Assembly (NCBI GenBank): GCA_024036415.1 | Contig: JAMWET010000746.1 | Coordinates: 1-64,000, forward strand | Source of the DNA: Prochilodus magdalenae | Taxonomy: Eukaryota > Chordata > Actinopteri > Characiformes > Prochilodontidae | Length of the DNA stretch: 64,000 nucleotides | Reading direction: 5' to 3' | Shown: piece by piece, positions 1 through 11,825 of the stretch | Position numbering within the stretch: position 1 is the stretch's first letter | How the letters are laid out: each line of letters opens with the position of its first letter | Notes under the pieces: generated by a model | What the model saw: the letters and a program-made list of their open reading frames with translations, nothing else | What the model was told of the DNA's origin: nothing | Database searches by the model: none | Position numbers and translations under genes: made by a program

Positions 1-2957
1 GTGGTGCTTGACATCCTGCTCTGTCCAATTTATTGCCCTACCTGTCCTAAACGCATTCGTTTTAAATTCAATTCATTCGTGGAGTCCGTTAAACTCTATT
101 CTCTCTCAAAGTTACGGCCACAAAAGCATTCTTTTGTTCTGCTACTCCTGTTGACGGGCCGACCAAGCTTTATTGAACACTGACATTGAATTCAATTTCA
201 AACCCAAAACCAAGTAATGATATGGCTGTAGTTCAGAGTGTTATTCCATATTTGTATGTATGTGTGAAAGATCACAAAGTAAATACAGTATGATTAAGGT
301 TTTTAAACCTGTGCGGCCGCAGGGGATACTACTAGGTGTAATGTATTTATGTTTAATCTCAAGTGTGATTTATTTAAATTATTTGCAAAAAATAAGAACA
401 ATCATGTTATGTGAAAACCCTGAGCTAGAAATGTACTGTCGTCCGAATCGAATGCATTCATTAAATCTCTGTTTTAGTGTGTTAAGAACACTCTAGGGGT
501 CACATGTCTGGGAAACAGGAAAACAATGTTCAGCTTCCACTGTGGGCAGAAAAGCTCCCCACCCTCAGAAATCCTCTTATTAATAGCATTAAAGCCAAAA
601 AAATTGATGTTGCCATCCAAACCTTAAAGTTCCTTAGCCTGTCAGCCACCACTTGGTAGGTGCCAAACAACATTAGCTCAATAGCTGAGTTATAAAATTT
701 AGAGGGCACATTGATTATTACCTGGTTGATTCTTACAGTCGATAAAGGTCAGAGAAACCCTGATGTAGGTAGATTATTATCCGATTGTTAGGCTAATCAG
801 AATGTGTGTCAGCTTTAGCTGCTTTATCACCGCTTAGAACTTAGGCTAAAAAATAATTTACCCTGATCATCACTTTACGGACAATATTGTACAATCCCAT
901 ACAGAGAATGTGCGGTATGTAGATAAAGGTAATGTAAATCCAAATTTCACAAGCGTAAATTCCACTTAAAAACCTGTAAGCCATCAGCAAGCTAGCCTGC
1001 TAACTAGGCCAATCTTAGCCATCTCATCTGGCAAGCCTTTAAGCTGACTGTCGCACTCAGTGAGATTGTGTCTCATTTATTGATAGGTAGATAAATGGTG
1101 TCCTTGCTGCGTTCTCAGCTGCCAGCAGGTACCCTATAGAGGAGCTTTTCTCTGCTTTTACCACCAAATGATATAGTCTATCAAGGATCATAGCTCCTGG
1201 TTCCCAGATCAGCTGTGAGGCTGAGGTTTGAGGTGTTTAAAAAAGTGAGAGTTGAGGAAGGCAGCTACTGAGATAATAAAAAAAAGCTGAAATAAACAAA
1301 TGAAACGAGATTCATTTTGTGTCTGTAAAGGGATTTAGTACAAAGCCTTAGGAACTTATGATTTTCTCTGCTCTTAACTACAGAACCACAACTCTTACAG
1401 TAAAAATGCAAATGCTAAGTAAAAAGGACACGTACTACAGGCTGTATAATCTACCACAGGGGGGAATATATGAAACTAGGTGGAAGGGTACAGGGTAAAC
1501 CAACTAAAACCCCCAAATGCGTAAGGCTTTCTATTATTTGAACTTACTTAGAACAGAAAGTAGTGTGAGTACAGTTTGTTCCACCTGGTTTTATATACTC
1601 TTATATGAGGTCATTTTAAAAAAGCTAAAATTAAACAAATGAACACTAAATGGTATTTTTGTCCACGTTTTGTTAAAGTTATTCAATAATAACTTCTAGT
1701 GACGTAGCAACTCACAAAATTCAAAATTTGCTTTATGATTCAGTGTTATCTTCATACAATTTAAATACAAAGAAAATAAGAGTGCCCAACGTTACACGCC
1801 TTACATGCCTTCCTATTTCCAGCATAATTCCAGAATATTCAGAATTACAGCAAATATATCTCGCTTCATTTGTTTAATTTCAGCTTTTTTATTACCTCTA
1901 CCACAGGAAGGCTATATGAAACGAGGTGAAACAAACTGTACTTGCATTACTATCTGTTCTAAAAAAGTTCAAATAATAAAAAGCCTTAAGCATTAGGGGG
2001 TTTTGGTTGATTTACCCTGTACCCCGTACTTAAGAATCTTTCTAGCATAAGAAGCTCAAATGCTGAACACAAATTGCATGCAAAGTACTGTTTTGCAGTG
2101 CCCTTATTTTAAAAACGCTAAATGATATTTTCATCAATGTTTTATAGCAACTACTAGTGGCGTAACAATTCACATAATTCATTATTTGATTTATTACGAT
2201 TCCGTGTTATATACATACATTTTAGATACAAGGAAAACGTATCTAAGATTAACTGACCATGTTCCTTACATGCCTTTCCATTTCCAGTTTAATTCCAGAG
2301 TATTTATAACTCTCAAATTACAATACAAACTACAATACTTACAAAAAGCCACACAAAAGTTGTGCTAATGTCTTAGTCGCAAGCTAATATATTGGCCACT
2401 AGCAAACACACTAGCACTATACTGAACTAAGCAATGCCGCTTGTGTTTGCTTTTGTTTCAGCTGCTCTCCTGAAGTAAACTGCAGGAAGCACATAGCTGG
2501 TATTTGTTGATATTGTATAAATGTGTGCAGAAGGAAAGAGGAAGAACAAAAAAGGACATAGAAATTAATGCAAAAGCACTTAATCACATGCACCCTCCTG
2601 AGCTAATCTCATCCCAAATCTTAACTTTTATAAAAAATAAATGTTGCATAAAATTATCTGCTGCACTGAAACAACTATGATTAATATAAACTGAACAGGA
2701 GTTAACTGCATTGTTTCAACAGGGTTTCAGCATTGGTTTAATGTAGAAGTGTGTGCGTGCTGTACCACTGGAACAATGTTTGGAATCAACAGTGCTTTTA
2801 TTTTACTGTTACATACCTTGTAACTACAAAATAATGTGTTTGTGGCTAAAGCCTACATAGGTCAGCCTACATAGATCAGTTAGTTAATGTGCCAGGCTCA
2901 GGGTAACAAAAGGAAATATAGGAAAAGATGAGTCCCAGGAAAGCCGTCCATTCTCAC
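1..2957. other. sv2a intron 10 (partial)
   Basis: No coding exon is recognised; the expected next sv2a exon is absent, so this is intron. It is AT-rich and holds the fold-back and duplicated repeat complex at 1261-2310. The short open frames at 1-183, 260-496, 1805-1996 and 2186-2368 lack similarity to any family I know. Confidence 0.7.
1261..2310. repeat. fold-back and duplicated repeat complex in sv2a intron 10
   Basis: Two arms of about 112 bases, 1485-1597 and 1913-2026, are inverted copies (shared blocks include ACAAACTGTACT, AGTTCAAATAATA, AAGCCTTA and TTTACCCTGTACCC read on the right arm). A shorter inverted pair lies at about 1265-1305 (AGCTGAAATAAACAAATGAA) and 1862-1893. In addition, about 1640-1850 is repeated in direct orientation at 2128-2310 (shared TAGTG-CGTA-CAA and CTTACATGCCTT-C-ATTTCCAG). 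Likely a non-autonomous fold-back transposon with nested copies; superfamily unknown. Confidence 0.65.
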
Positions 2958-3091
2958 CTGTGTTGTAGAACAGAGTGGCAATGAAGGTGCAGTTCTTAAA
3001 GAAGGTGTTGGTGGAGGTGATGTCCTCGAAGTAGCATTCCTCAAACAAGGAGTCCTCGAAAACCATAGACTTCATTTTCAGATTCAGAAAC
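2958..3091 (-). CDS. sv2a: sv2a exon 10: residues 511-556, luminal domain 4 (last exon in window)
   Basis: Acceptor CTTTCTTAAAG|GTTTC and donor AACACAG|GTGAGA, phase 2 in and 1 out (134 bases). Translation FLNLKMKSMVFEDSLFEE then CYFEDITSTNTFFKNC and TFIATLFYNT. These are the pentapeptide-repeat rungs (F-ED-LFEE-YFED) that form the right-handed beta-helix of SV2 luminal domain 4, with sequon N544-C-T. The frame is clean. The following exon (DLFEYKF in relatives) and helices 8-12 are not found in 1-2957, so the gene continues off the left edge. Confidence 0.95.
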
Positions 3092-4139
3092 CTTTAAGAA
3101 AGCCAGAAGAAAGTCTCAGTACTCTGGATAAACTTGGCTAAGCAAACAGACGTGTCTAAAAAGGAATTTCTCTATGAGAAGAATGAATTTGAGTTTTGCT
3201 AAGTAACTGTGGTAATCAAAATGTCTTAAAGCTAATACATTTTGTCCTATAAACATTTTTCTCTTAAATATCACTGGAACCCCTAAAGTATGAGGCTTTT
3301 GAATCAAAGAGAGAAACGTAATTCACGAAAAATTTCCACATGCACCACTGCACACTGAGTTTGCACATCTATTTCACTTGCTAAGATTGCCCTTAAATAA
3401 CTGTATGTCTTTGCCAGTGTTTAGACTAGAAGCTAGCCCGATCTACACCTACACTACACCGCCATCAACATGACCCCTAAGCAAATCAGGTTTACTTCAC
3501 TGTAGTTCTAGCCGCGTCATACAAGAATACACATGTAGTAACTCAGCATTTTAAGTGTTTGTGTTTTAATGTTTCCATCCAGACTTATCTTAATATTACA
3601 ACTTAGCCCCAGATGAGCTGATTTAGGCTATAAAAATATCCTACTTATTCCTAACTCTTTTTGTCAGACCATGTTCCTTACTTTTGGGTAGCTTAGTGAT
3701 GTCAAATTGATGCTCAACAGTATTGAACTACAGAATGGTCCAAAACTTCAGTGGTCTGTGATCTGCTATTCTGTGAGCTAAGGCTATTAGTACCCAGTCC
3801 ACAAAGTACTTGAAATTTTTGCTAATAGGCCCATTTAACAATACTGACATTGTGCAACTCACTTCAGCCAAGTTAACTGAAGACTCTATACAGAAATAAC
3901 TGTTAGCACCTGCTGTGTTCATTAGGAAACACTGCAACTACACAGTGTACACTGGAGACCATTATCATTACAAAACGCCTTCTGATGAGTGGGCACAATA
4001 AGCAACCAGGGTGATCTACATTTTAAAGTCTTCTCGATTTCCAACATTCAGGCGTGGATGAGCAGACAGAAAGAGACACAGCGGGGCTATCATATCTCGT
4101 TCACTGGAGATGCCACCAATATTTTTTAATTGTCTTCCC
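3092..4139. other. sv2a intron 9
   Basis: No exon or recognisable repeat seen. The open frames at 3116-3307 and 3728-3937 (minus) look like chance. Confidence 0.6.
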
Positions 4140-4316
4140 TTGTTGTTGAAGTACTCTCCTTGGCGATGGATCTGGTTCTCCAGGGTGAAGTTGAAGGTCA
4201 CATGCTCCACTTTCTCCTTGATGAAGACTTTGGTGCGCCGAGTGGAGTTTACTTCCGGCTTCTTGCAGGTACTTGATTTCAGGTTCAGGGAAACACGACG
4301 GTTCAGGCCATAGTAG
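4140..4316 (-). CDS. sv2a: sv2a exon 9 (anomalous): residues 452-511, end of helix 7 and start of luminal domain 4
   Basis: Strong SV2A match in the middle and 3' part: RRTKVFIKEKVEHVTFNFT then LENQIHRQGEYFNN, including the conserved N-glycosylation sequon N494-F-T of the large luminal loop. Phases (2 in, 2 out) require the exon to be 4140-4316 (177 bases; 165 in mammals). Three things are wrong. The two bases before the exon are CG instead of AG (polypyrimidine tract TTCTCTCTACTTAC followed by G). The two after it are GG instead of GT. And YYGL is followed by NRRVSLNLKSSTCKKPEVNS instead of the near-invariant TVWFPDMI; traces of FP, IKYLQ remain in a different frame. No stop arises and the net change is +12 bases. 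Either a local sequence-quality problem or a decayed exon. Confidence 0.8.
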
Positions 4317-7300
4317 CGTAAGTAGAGAGAACCGGCGTGTGTCATGAGAGCAGATCTTTCATTTAAACGTTTAATGATTTACAGTAAATTACAAACAGTA
4401 TCAATTTATTTTATAGTAGAAGATCACACGACATGAGTGACCAGGACAAGCCTAGCTCCTAATCCTTTGAGCTTAAATTAAATGAAACACTGTGAGCAAA
4501 AAAGCTAACGAGGCTGAAAGTTAGCAGTGCATGAAAAACACCAATTATCATGATCTCGTTTGTATAACACGTACTGGACCTGATATTTTTAATGCATTGT
4601 TAGTATCTGTAGAGAATCTTTAGGTTAAAGAGCAAAATACTTTTCATGCTGGAAATTTGTGCAGATACATGACTTATGAATCACGCTTCAACTATGTGCC
4701 AGGATTTTGCATTTCCTGAGGCTGGGCGACAGGCTATAACATTAGAAGATGTGTAGGCATCCTAACAAGTGCCGACAAGCAAGCTAAAAGTCACGCAGCA
4801 ACATAAAAAAATAACACAAAAGCATAATCTCAGTAATAATTCAAAGAGGCACTCCACTGATAGGTTTGGAGGCAATTGTTTAGCCTAATTTTAGTGAGTT
4901 CCCCGACTTAGACTTTCCGTTGCATGTTTCTCTATTTCTACACAAATACCAAGTAAGCAAATAACACGGGAACACAACTTCATGCTGTTGGTAACTGTAT
5001 GGAAGTAATAGGCTAGATTCATGGGCCCAAAGGCCATTTCAGATCCCAAACTCAAATTACAATGACAGAACCTGTTTACGTTATTTATAATTATGCCTCT
5101 CTCTTTTAGTTCCAGGAACTCTGAAGCTATCACACTCCTGCCCAATCATGGATGCGAGGTTTGAGCGCATAGGAAAACAGCTCGAAGTGATTATGATAAA
5201 TTAGCGTGGGTCTGGTCATTATGTTATTACCAGGTGTTTTAAATAAGGATATTTAGGTAATAAACTACATTTCTTAATATCGCAGCTAACATTGGAATAG
5301 GTCTCCGCACAACCAATCAATTTTCAAAACTTTAATTGACAAACATTTTACTGTGTATGTTGAGAGGAGGATGCTGGCCCACATATTTGTCTCATTCCTA
5401 AGTTACGTTAGCGATTAATGTTTATTATGGATGTAATCGATGTGCGTCAGGGGTTTTCCAGTTCACATGGCTTTACTAACAGTACGCAGTTATGCTACAA
5501 ATTGAAATGGCATGTGAGTTGAGCCTATAAGGCTAAGCATGTTTTAAAAATGTGTGTGACCATCAGTTACATTTGCAGTAATATATGCCTTTTTTGACTG
5601 CATTTTTGACACACTGCGATAAAACATGCTAATATTTTAAGATTTCTGAATTTGTGTGAGCTCCATGATGTTTGAAATTGAGGCGATATTCAAATCTAAC
5701 TGAATTGCTTTTTGTAAATTATTTTTGTGACAGAGGCTCTAGGCTTAAAACGCTGATTACGTGGAAACACTTGGTTTTTATCACATGAATGAATTAATTT
5801 CAAGTTTAAGTTCAGAAAGTTAGCATTCAGGCTAGCCGCTGAGTGTTCAGTACGCTATCTGCCTCATATTTTTAAAGGGTCGAGACACAGCAGTGCTTTA
5901 CTGTAGAGCCCTGAGTTTCCTTTCTAAACATGTTTAAAAATGGGCTGTTAATTAATTTGTACTATGGTTAAAATGAGCTTTAAAATGACGGTTTCTGTAC
6001 TGTTTCAGATAGTTTCATGCATTTTAACAGACTTTGAACTTTGTTCTGGCTCGTAACTATAGAAGCAATCTGGCAACCTTGGTCCAAGCTTTTACTACAA
6101 TTGCTGAGGCTTTTCAGAATGTGCTTTTTCCCCTAGTTTTAGTAAATCGGAACCCAAAAAACCTAAACAATTGTCATTATAACGCTTTCCTTGTGATGAG
6201 AAAGAGACGAGGAAATGGCTGCAGTTAATAAGGTAAGTTACAATTCGTAAAAGAATAAAGTGGTAAAAGTCATAGAATGACAGTTGAGTATTGTTTTTTC
6301 TTCACATCTTTTAAAAATAAAAAGAGAAAGTAGAGGCTTGAACCCGGACGGGAAGATTAATACATCTATAAGCGGATTGGGTGTCCCTGTGGTGTCAACT
6401 GATTCTGAGTGCTGGTCTAGCCAGTGAGCTACAGGGTAATAAATAAAACCCAGTTGGGATTAGCGTTACTCTTATGTCGGTTGCTGAACAAAATTTTCTT
6501 ATGTAACAAAAAATGGACACCAGAAGCAAGTTTTTTTTTCAGTCAAAGAAAAGAAGCCAAACTAAGGAAACCGTATGTTCTTGCACAGTTTCTGAATCAT
6601 GCCTAATTGACCATGTTTCATATTAAGCCGTCTGTTTTAGGGCAAATTCAGTTTGACAGTGAAGGACAGGGGGGTCACAACCCAAACAGCATCCACTGCC
6701 TGATTTGCACTTCGCATGTGCACCACAGCCATGAATGTGTACTCTGCTTTTTTACGATTTACAGTGCTGCCAGATCTGTCATCCACAGGCATGCATCTTT
6801 CTGTAACACTGTATTAGTAGACTCGCTTGGGGTGTTTAATGTTATAACCACTTTATAAGCAGTCACATTTGATATCAGCTTAGAGCACAGGGAGGTGAGA
6901 GGGATGCAAACAAAACCCTGCTCAGTGTCACTATCCTTTTTAGTTTAGCATGAGAACATGTAGCTGAATCTCAAATGTGTCCTTGGTCCCTATATAGTGC
7001 GCTGCCTAAGCCATTAAATGATAACTTCTTTACCCAAATAGTTACATGTTGGATAGCTACATGGTTACATGAAATGGCTACGTTTGACAAAATGTTGTGC
7101 ACTTATAACTAAATATAAATATTTTTTATTTAAACATTTTCTGCAGTGTTTGTACGTAGAAGGTATCTAATGACCCACATAGCGCACACAACATATTAGG
7201 TAGGAAGACATTTGAGATTGAGATTGTAATTTGCCTAGTTAGTTAATGCTGCAGGCCAAGAACTATAACTAACACAAAACAAAAGGCAGTGGGGCCTATG

Positions 7301-7444
7301 CATAGTGGAAATATGGCAGGGAAAGGAGTTTCTAATATTTCTAGCAACTAAAAAACGTTATGAAATGTTATAAACTGAGCCTGATAACTGTGATGCATTG
7401 TTAGAGAAATTTGAGTTTTAAACACTGAAGGACGGGGTCCCTAC
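4317..7444. other. sv2a intron 8
   Basis: AT-rich intron. Apart from a tRNA-like SINE fragment at 6330-6437 I see nothing in it. Short open frames at 4891-5145, 6034-6228, 6424-6606 and 6607-6858 show no family similarity. Confidence 0.6.
6330..6437 (-). repeat. tRNA-derived SINE fragment
   Basis: On the minus strand the segment reads like a tRNA-type promoter: an A-box-like TGTAGCTCACTGGCTAGACC near 6415-6434 and a B-box-like CGGGTTCAAGCC near 6335-6347, about 75 bases apart. A partial relative of its middle part (TCCCTGTGGTGTCA) is seen at 15616-15629. The body does not fold into a clean cloverleaf, so a SINE head is more likely than a functional tRNA gene. Confidence 0.5.
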
Positions 7445-7533
7445 CTGAATGACATGGAGAACCACACAGCCATCATCATGTAGGTGACACGACGATACTC
7501 AGGACTGAAAACAGTCAAGAAGTTCCCCCACAC
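7445..7533 (-). CDS. sv2a: sv2a exon 8: residues 423-452, helix 7
   Basis: Acceptor GAATTCTTGCAG|GTGTGG and donor TCATTCAG|GTAGGG, phase 0 in and 2 out (89 bases). Translation VWGNFLTVFSPEYRRVTY then MMMAVWFSMSF, with the last codon split (AG|). It holds the SV2A-type VWGNFL--F-PEYRR block and the first half of helix 7 (MMMAVWFSMSF). The rest of that helix (YYGLTVWFPD in relatives) should come from exon 9, where it is disturbed. Confidence 0.94.
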
Positions 7534-8810
7534 CTGCAAGAATTCAATGGCAGGAAAGGAACACAGACAAGAGAATGTTCGCTTGAGAGTTTGTTACTGT
7601 TACAAGAATAGTTTCACCAAAAAAATGAATTAAACTATTATCCAATTAGTAAATAGGTTGTTTGGAGCCATGTGATTCTGATGATACTCAAAATCCAGGA
7701 GGTGAGGCAGAAAGTAAGAGCAGTACTCTCTTAGTTCAAACAATATTACGAGAGAAAGCTATCTTCAGAAAATTGAAAACATGTTAAACATGATCCTTAA
7801 TTTTTTAAGATACATTTACAAAAATTTAACTCCGCAGCACCTCTCAACAATAACGTTATATATAATATATATAATAACTCATTTACTTAGGGTAGGTTTT
7901 ATATTCATAACCAGTGCACACCCACAGATGAATGGGACAAAATACAATACTGCTCTCTTCACAATCAAATAAAGCTCTTGTCACCAGTTTTTTTGTTCCA
8001 CCATAAATGTTACAGTGGTTGCATGCCTTAATTTAAGGTGGAACAGAAAAACTGCAGAATATGAAGGTGAGCTCAGTCTTATCCCAGCTGCAGGGCCGCA
8101 TACCATTTTTGGATGCATTTTTTCCCCATACCAATAACAAGTTGTGGTTTTCAGTAAAAGCTCCTTGTGGTGTTTTATTTGTTAGATTAACTCTGAGCAA
8201 CAATAAACCGCATAAAACATAAATATTCTCAGAGTCTGTGGTGGCACTCCCTATGTACAAAATCACTTCCTGCCCTCCATCTGCAATTTGCACCACACCA
8301 AAACACTGAAATGACATCATCTGAAATTAGCCAATTGTAGCCACTCAAACAAGGCATGGTGGATTAGAACGGATAGCGTCACTGCATAGCTAAAAACAGT
8401 AATATCAACCTAATCTCAACATTTTTGCCCTTTCCATTAATCTTGTATGTTTACTCCTGTGTAGCTCACACAGGAATCCTCTTGTATGTCACAAACAACT
8501 TGCATTCATGAACTTTGGACAATGCTGAGCTAGTGCAGTCCAGTAAGTACGTCACATCAGGCACTTAACATATCTTGGCTAACTGACCTCATTTTGGGTA
8601 AGAAAAAGAAAGGTGTAAATGTAATTGTATAAATGTAATTATTAGGTGGTACTGTAGTTCAATTCCATTCATTAATACATAGACAGGCAATTACATGTTT
8701 ACCGCACTATGTTCTTCAGTGATGTGTTTACTAGTCATGGCATCAGACCAACTGACTGTTGGCTGAGAATGAGTCTGCACATTTTTAGATCTGCTGTCTA
8801 ACAGATGTAC
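7534..8810. other. sv2a intron 7
   Basis: Holds one hairpin element at 7995-8044. The rest is AT-rich sequence with nothing recognised; the 95-codon minus frame at 8033-8320 runs out of the hairpin and has no known relative. Confidence 0.6.
7995..8044. repeat. 50-bp hairpin element related to the 54-55 kb array
   Basis: The arms GTTCCACCATAAAT (7995-8008) and ATTTAAGGTGGAAC (8031-8044) are inverted copies with one mismatch, flanked by T-run and A-run. The right arm is the same 14-mer that recurs every ~100 bases at 54.2-55.0 kb. Probably the terminus or a minimal copy of a MITE family. Confidence 0.6.
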
Positions 8811-8921
8811 CTGATGAAAGAGATTGGTGAGCTTGATTTTCCAGCGCTGGTGCCAGGCTGTGGCCTCACCTCCCATATCTACCAACTCATCCATCTGCTT
8901 CACCGTCTTAATAGTGGTCAC
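8811..8921 (-). CDS. sv2a: sv2a exon 7: residues 386-422, central cytosolic loop
   Basis: Acceptor AATTTCTAG|GTGACC and donor TTTCATCAG|GTACAT, phase 0 at both ends (111 bases). Translation VTTIKTVKQMDELVDMGG then EATAWHQRWKIKLTNLFHQ. Matches the SV2 loop pattern VT-IKT--Q-DEL, T-W-QRW. This is the least conserved coding exon next to exon 9, as in other vertebrates: position 405 onward (GGEATAWHQRWKIKL) departs from mammalian SV2A, but the frame is intact. Confidence 0.93.
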
Positions 8922-10238
8922 CTAGAAATTCAACAGTATATAGTTCATGTATCACAGATGTGTACAAGCAAATAAGTGCAATTCATACAAACTGCTCCTC
9001 TTTAAATAGACATCGATCCATATTAACTGAAGGCTACTGACTTAAGACCTAAGAATTTTCTTAAGACAATTTTAGCTGGGGCATTTTGATTTGACAGTTT
9101 TACATGTATCACTGTTGACATATATCGGTGGCTCCCTCCAGTATTTACAAGTCATACAAACAAAAATTCATTCTTAATTAACTTGTGCAAGCAATTAAAG
9201 AGAACTTTTACAAATGTATTCATTACTTGTAAGTAAAAAATATTGTTACTGTCATGTTGTATAGAATTCTGCAGTGCAGCATTATATCCTTAAATATATC
9301 CTGCTTTATTTTTTAGAATTTAGACTTTAATATTTTTACGTTTTTATTCATCAAAATATAATTTCACTACAATACTGAGCATGTATTCCCCAAAATGTCA
9401 GACAACTTTTCTAGCCTAGACACTATTCGATAGGCTGATAAATACAACCAAATTAGGAATAGTGTATCACGTACCGCAGCTGTCAAATAAAGACGTGAAT
9501 CTCGAGATTCTATTATTATTTAGCATTAAACTATAACAGAAATTTTTTTACCCCTTCAGACAGTAAAAACAGCCAGAAGTAGTGTATGTAGATAGCCTTG
9601 CTAGCTGCCCTGTTGGCTTTTTGCTGCAGGAAAGTCATCTATTACTTCCACTGTAATGCTGATTTGAAGACATTTACTACAGTTGCACAGTAGCAATATA
9701 TTTGTCCTCTCAGTGGTGACATTGGCTATCTGGCTTCCTTCACAATGAAATTATGTATAAAACACATTTAATAAATATCGACAAAAACCACGTCTGCTCA
9801 TGGTGAACAAGTGGTGTTCCTCATTTATGTACAACATTTACTAATTTTTCCAAAGGTTCCTAATTTTAATGTAGCAGCAGAAGAAAATTAAGACTCAAAA
9901 GCAAAATGTGCTTACATGAGGCTCATCATTTCGAAGTATACATTGTTTAGCAAACTCCCCCTCCCAGCCCACACCACACTGGTGCCAACCAGGAAAAACA
10001 GTATCCAAGGAAACATACCGCCTTTTCAGATCAAACAGAAGTTTGCATATTTCACATAACTAATTGTGAGACTGAGAAGTATTACATAAATGTGTGACAC
10101 TTTGATCTCTGTCACTGCTGTAACAGATAAATGGAAGCTCATTAGCATGACTGAATAATTCATTTTTTAATTGGAGCGATTCAAATTCCCCAGTTTCTGC
10201 AATTTTTCAGAGCCCTTGTAAGAGTTGCTGGAACTTAC
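8922..10238. other. sv2a intron 6
   Basis: AT-rich; no gene, RNA or clear repeat seen. Confidence 0.6.
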
Positions 10239-10328
10239 AGAGAAGACCCTCTCAGGGTAGCCCTTGGCCCTCATGTTGGTGTCATGAACTTGTTTCAGGA
10301 TCATCCAGGCTTCGTCATGTTTTCCATT
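10239..10328 (-). CDS. sv2a: sv2a exon 6: residues 356-385, central cytosolic loop
   Basis: Acceptor TGCATTTAACAG|AATGG and donor GTCTTCTCT|GTAAGT, phase 0 at both ends (90 bases). Translation NGKHDEAWMILKQVHDTNM then RAKGYPERVFS, the invariant GKHDEAWM and HDTNMRAKG block of the large cytosolic loop between helices 6 and 7. Only the 286-base intron to exon 5 lies upstream. Confidence 0.95.
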
Positions 10329-10615
10329 CTGTTAAATGCAGATAGTCAGTTACGTTGATTCAGGTCAGGTAGCAAAAATTATCCAAACATCATTTCTAAT
10401 AATAAGATCATTTTGAATTCTCTGGTTTACAAATGCATGTGCTCTTAACAGCATCTTTATAATTGGTTCCGCAACATGGACGATGCAAGACTGACTCTGT
10501 GAAATGTCTATTGAACTTTCTTGTTGACTCTGTTGATCTGTGAACATTTCCTGTATGTAGATCTTAAGATGAATATGATCCATCATCTGTAGACATGTGC
10601 TGCTGAGTCACTAAC

Positions 10616-10749
10616 CTCCAGGTAGAAGCGTGGGCTCTCTGGCATGGTGTTGAGTGCTGCAATTGCAGCCACAGCGGGGAAAGCACACACCAGCACAAAC
10701 ACCCTCCAGCTGTGGAACTGGTAGGCTGATCCCATCTGAAAACTCCAGC
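10616..10749 (-). CDS. sv2a: sv2a exon 5: residues 311-355, helix 6
   Basis: Acceptor TACCCAACCAG|GCTGG; the donor is CTGGAG|GTTAGT, a weaker but acceptable GT site. Translation GWSFQMGSAYQFHSWRVF then VLVCAFPAVAAIAALNTM and PESPRFYLE. The SFQMGSAYQFHSWRVF block and PESPRF are hallmarks of SV2; the hydrophobic stretch between them is helix 6, and PESPRF starts the cytosolic loop between the two six-helix halves. The exon is 134 bases, phase 1 in and 0 out. Confidence 0.95.
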
Positions 10750-11673
10750 CTGGTTGGGTATACAAAGAAAGATTAAAAGCAAAGCCATTTATTAGCCTCC
10801 ATCTCTCCAATACTTTTTCACTTGCCTTGATGGAGTTACCTTCAAATAAACTGTTATTATTTTAGGCACAGGCAATCATAGAAAGTACCTCCAAATAATT
10901 TATGTTTGAGTCCTTCTTGGGAATTCTAAATTACATAACAGGAAATGCTATTTCACAGCATTAACTCTCACCCTGCTGAGGAATGCACACTGGGAATATT
11001 GCAGTGGGGGACGCTGATAAGGGTGCGGATATAGCTGTTCTTGTATCAGGGATGATAATGGTAAAAGTTGTACTGTTACCATCAGAACTAAGGAGCTACA
11101 GAGCTAATTTCCATTAACAATGTGATGTTATCACATTTATCACACTAGTACTCATAAATTAACAAATACATAAATAGTCCAGTTTTATTAACCTGAATTG
11201 TCCTCTAAATTAGCTCTAAATGAAAGAAATCACAGTATATCCAACGTGGCCTTGTGCCTCTTTGCATAATGATAGAAAACATAGTAGCATACAAAAAGCA
11301 TAGGCATCCCAGACTGATAGATTTTACTATGCATAGGGTGGATGTGCACACACTGCAGCTTCTTTGGACACGAGTTAATGTTACTGAAAATTTCCAAGGT
11401 AATGGAAAAGTATTGGTAATAAACAATTATTTTATGGCATATAACATTTAGTACTTAACCCATACAACTTGAGTTACAAGGAGTGTTCATGACAAATAAA
11501 TGACACTCACTTCATTCACTGCAACAACAACACACAACAATCCAAAAAAATAACTGTTAAGTATGTTTCTGCAGCACTTAAAAATAATCAAAGCTAAAGG
11601 TCCAGAACAGACTTTTATATATTTGATGTATAAAACAGTACAATGATGTTACTGGTGCGGGTGGCATTATTAC
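10750..11673. other. sv2a intron 4
   Basis: No feature recognised. Overlapping short frames on both strands at 11205-11451 look like chance. Confidence 0.6.
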
Positions 11674-11825
11674 CATAGTGGGGGATGATGGCCCAGGCCA
11701 TAGCCGAAGCGTAGATCCCTCCGATCATCCAGAACATACAGAGCCAGCTCAAGTGCTCACCACGCTTCTCCTGAGCCAAAAACTCAGAGTAGTAAGAGAA
11801 GACTATGGGAATGGAACCCCCAATC
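11674..11825 (-). CDS. sv2a: sv2a exon 4: residues 260-311, helices 4-5
   Basis: Acceptor GGTTGTAG|GATTGG and donor CACTATG|GTAATA. Translation IGGSIPIVFSYYSEF, LAQEKRGEHLSWLCMF, WMIGGIYASAMAWAIIPHYG is near-identical to vertebrate SV2 proteins. It holds the end of helix 4 (GIGGSIPIVFSYYSEFL), the cytosolic RGEH motif shared by SV2 family members, and helix 5 (WLCMFWMIGGIYASAMAWAI). Phase 2 in and phase 1 out join exons 3 and 5 without a break. Confidence 0.95.
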
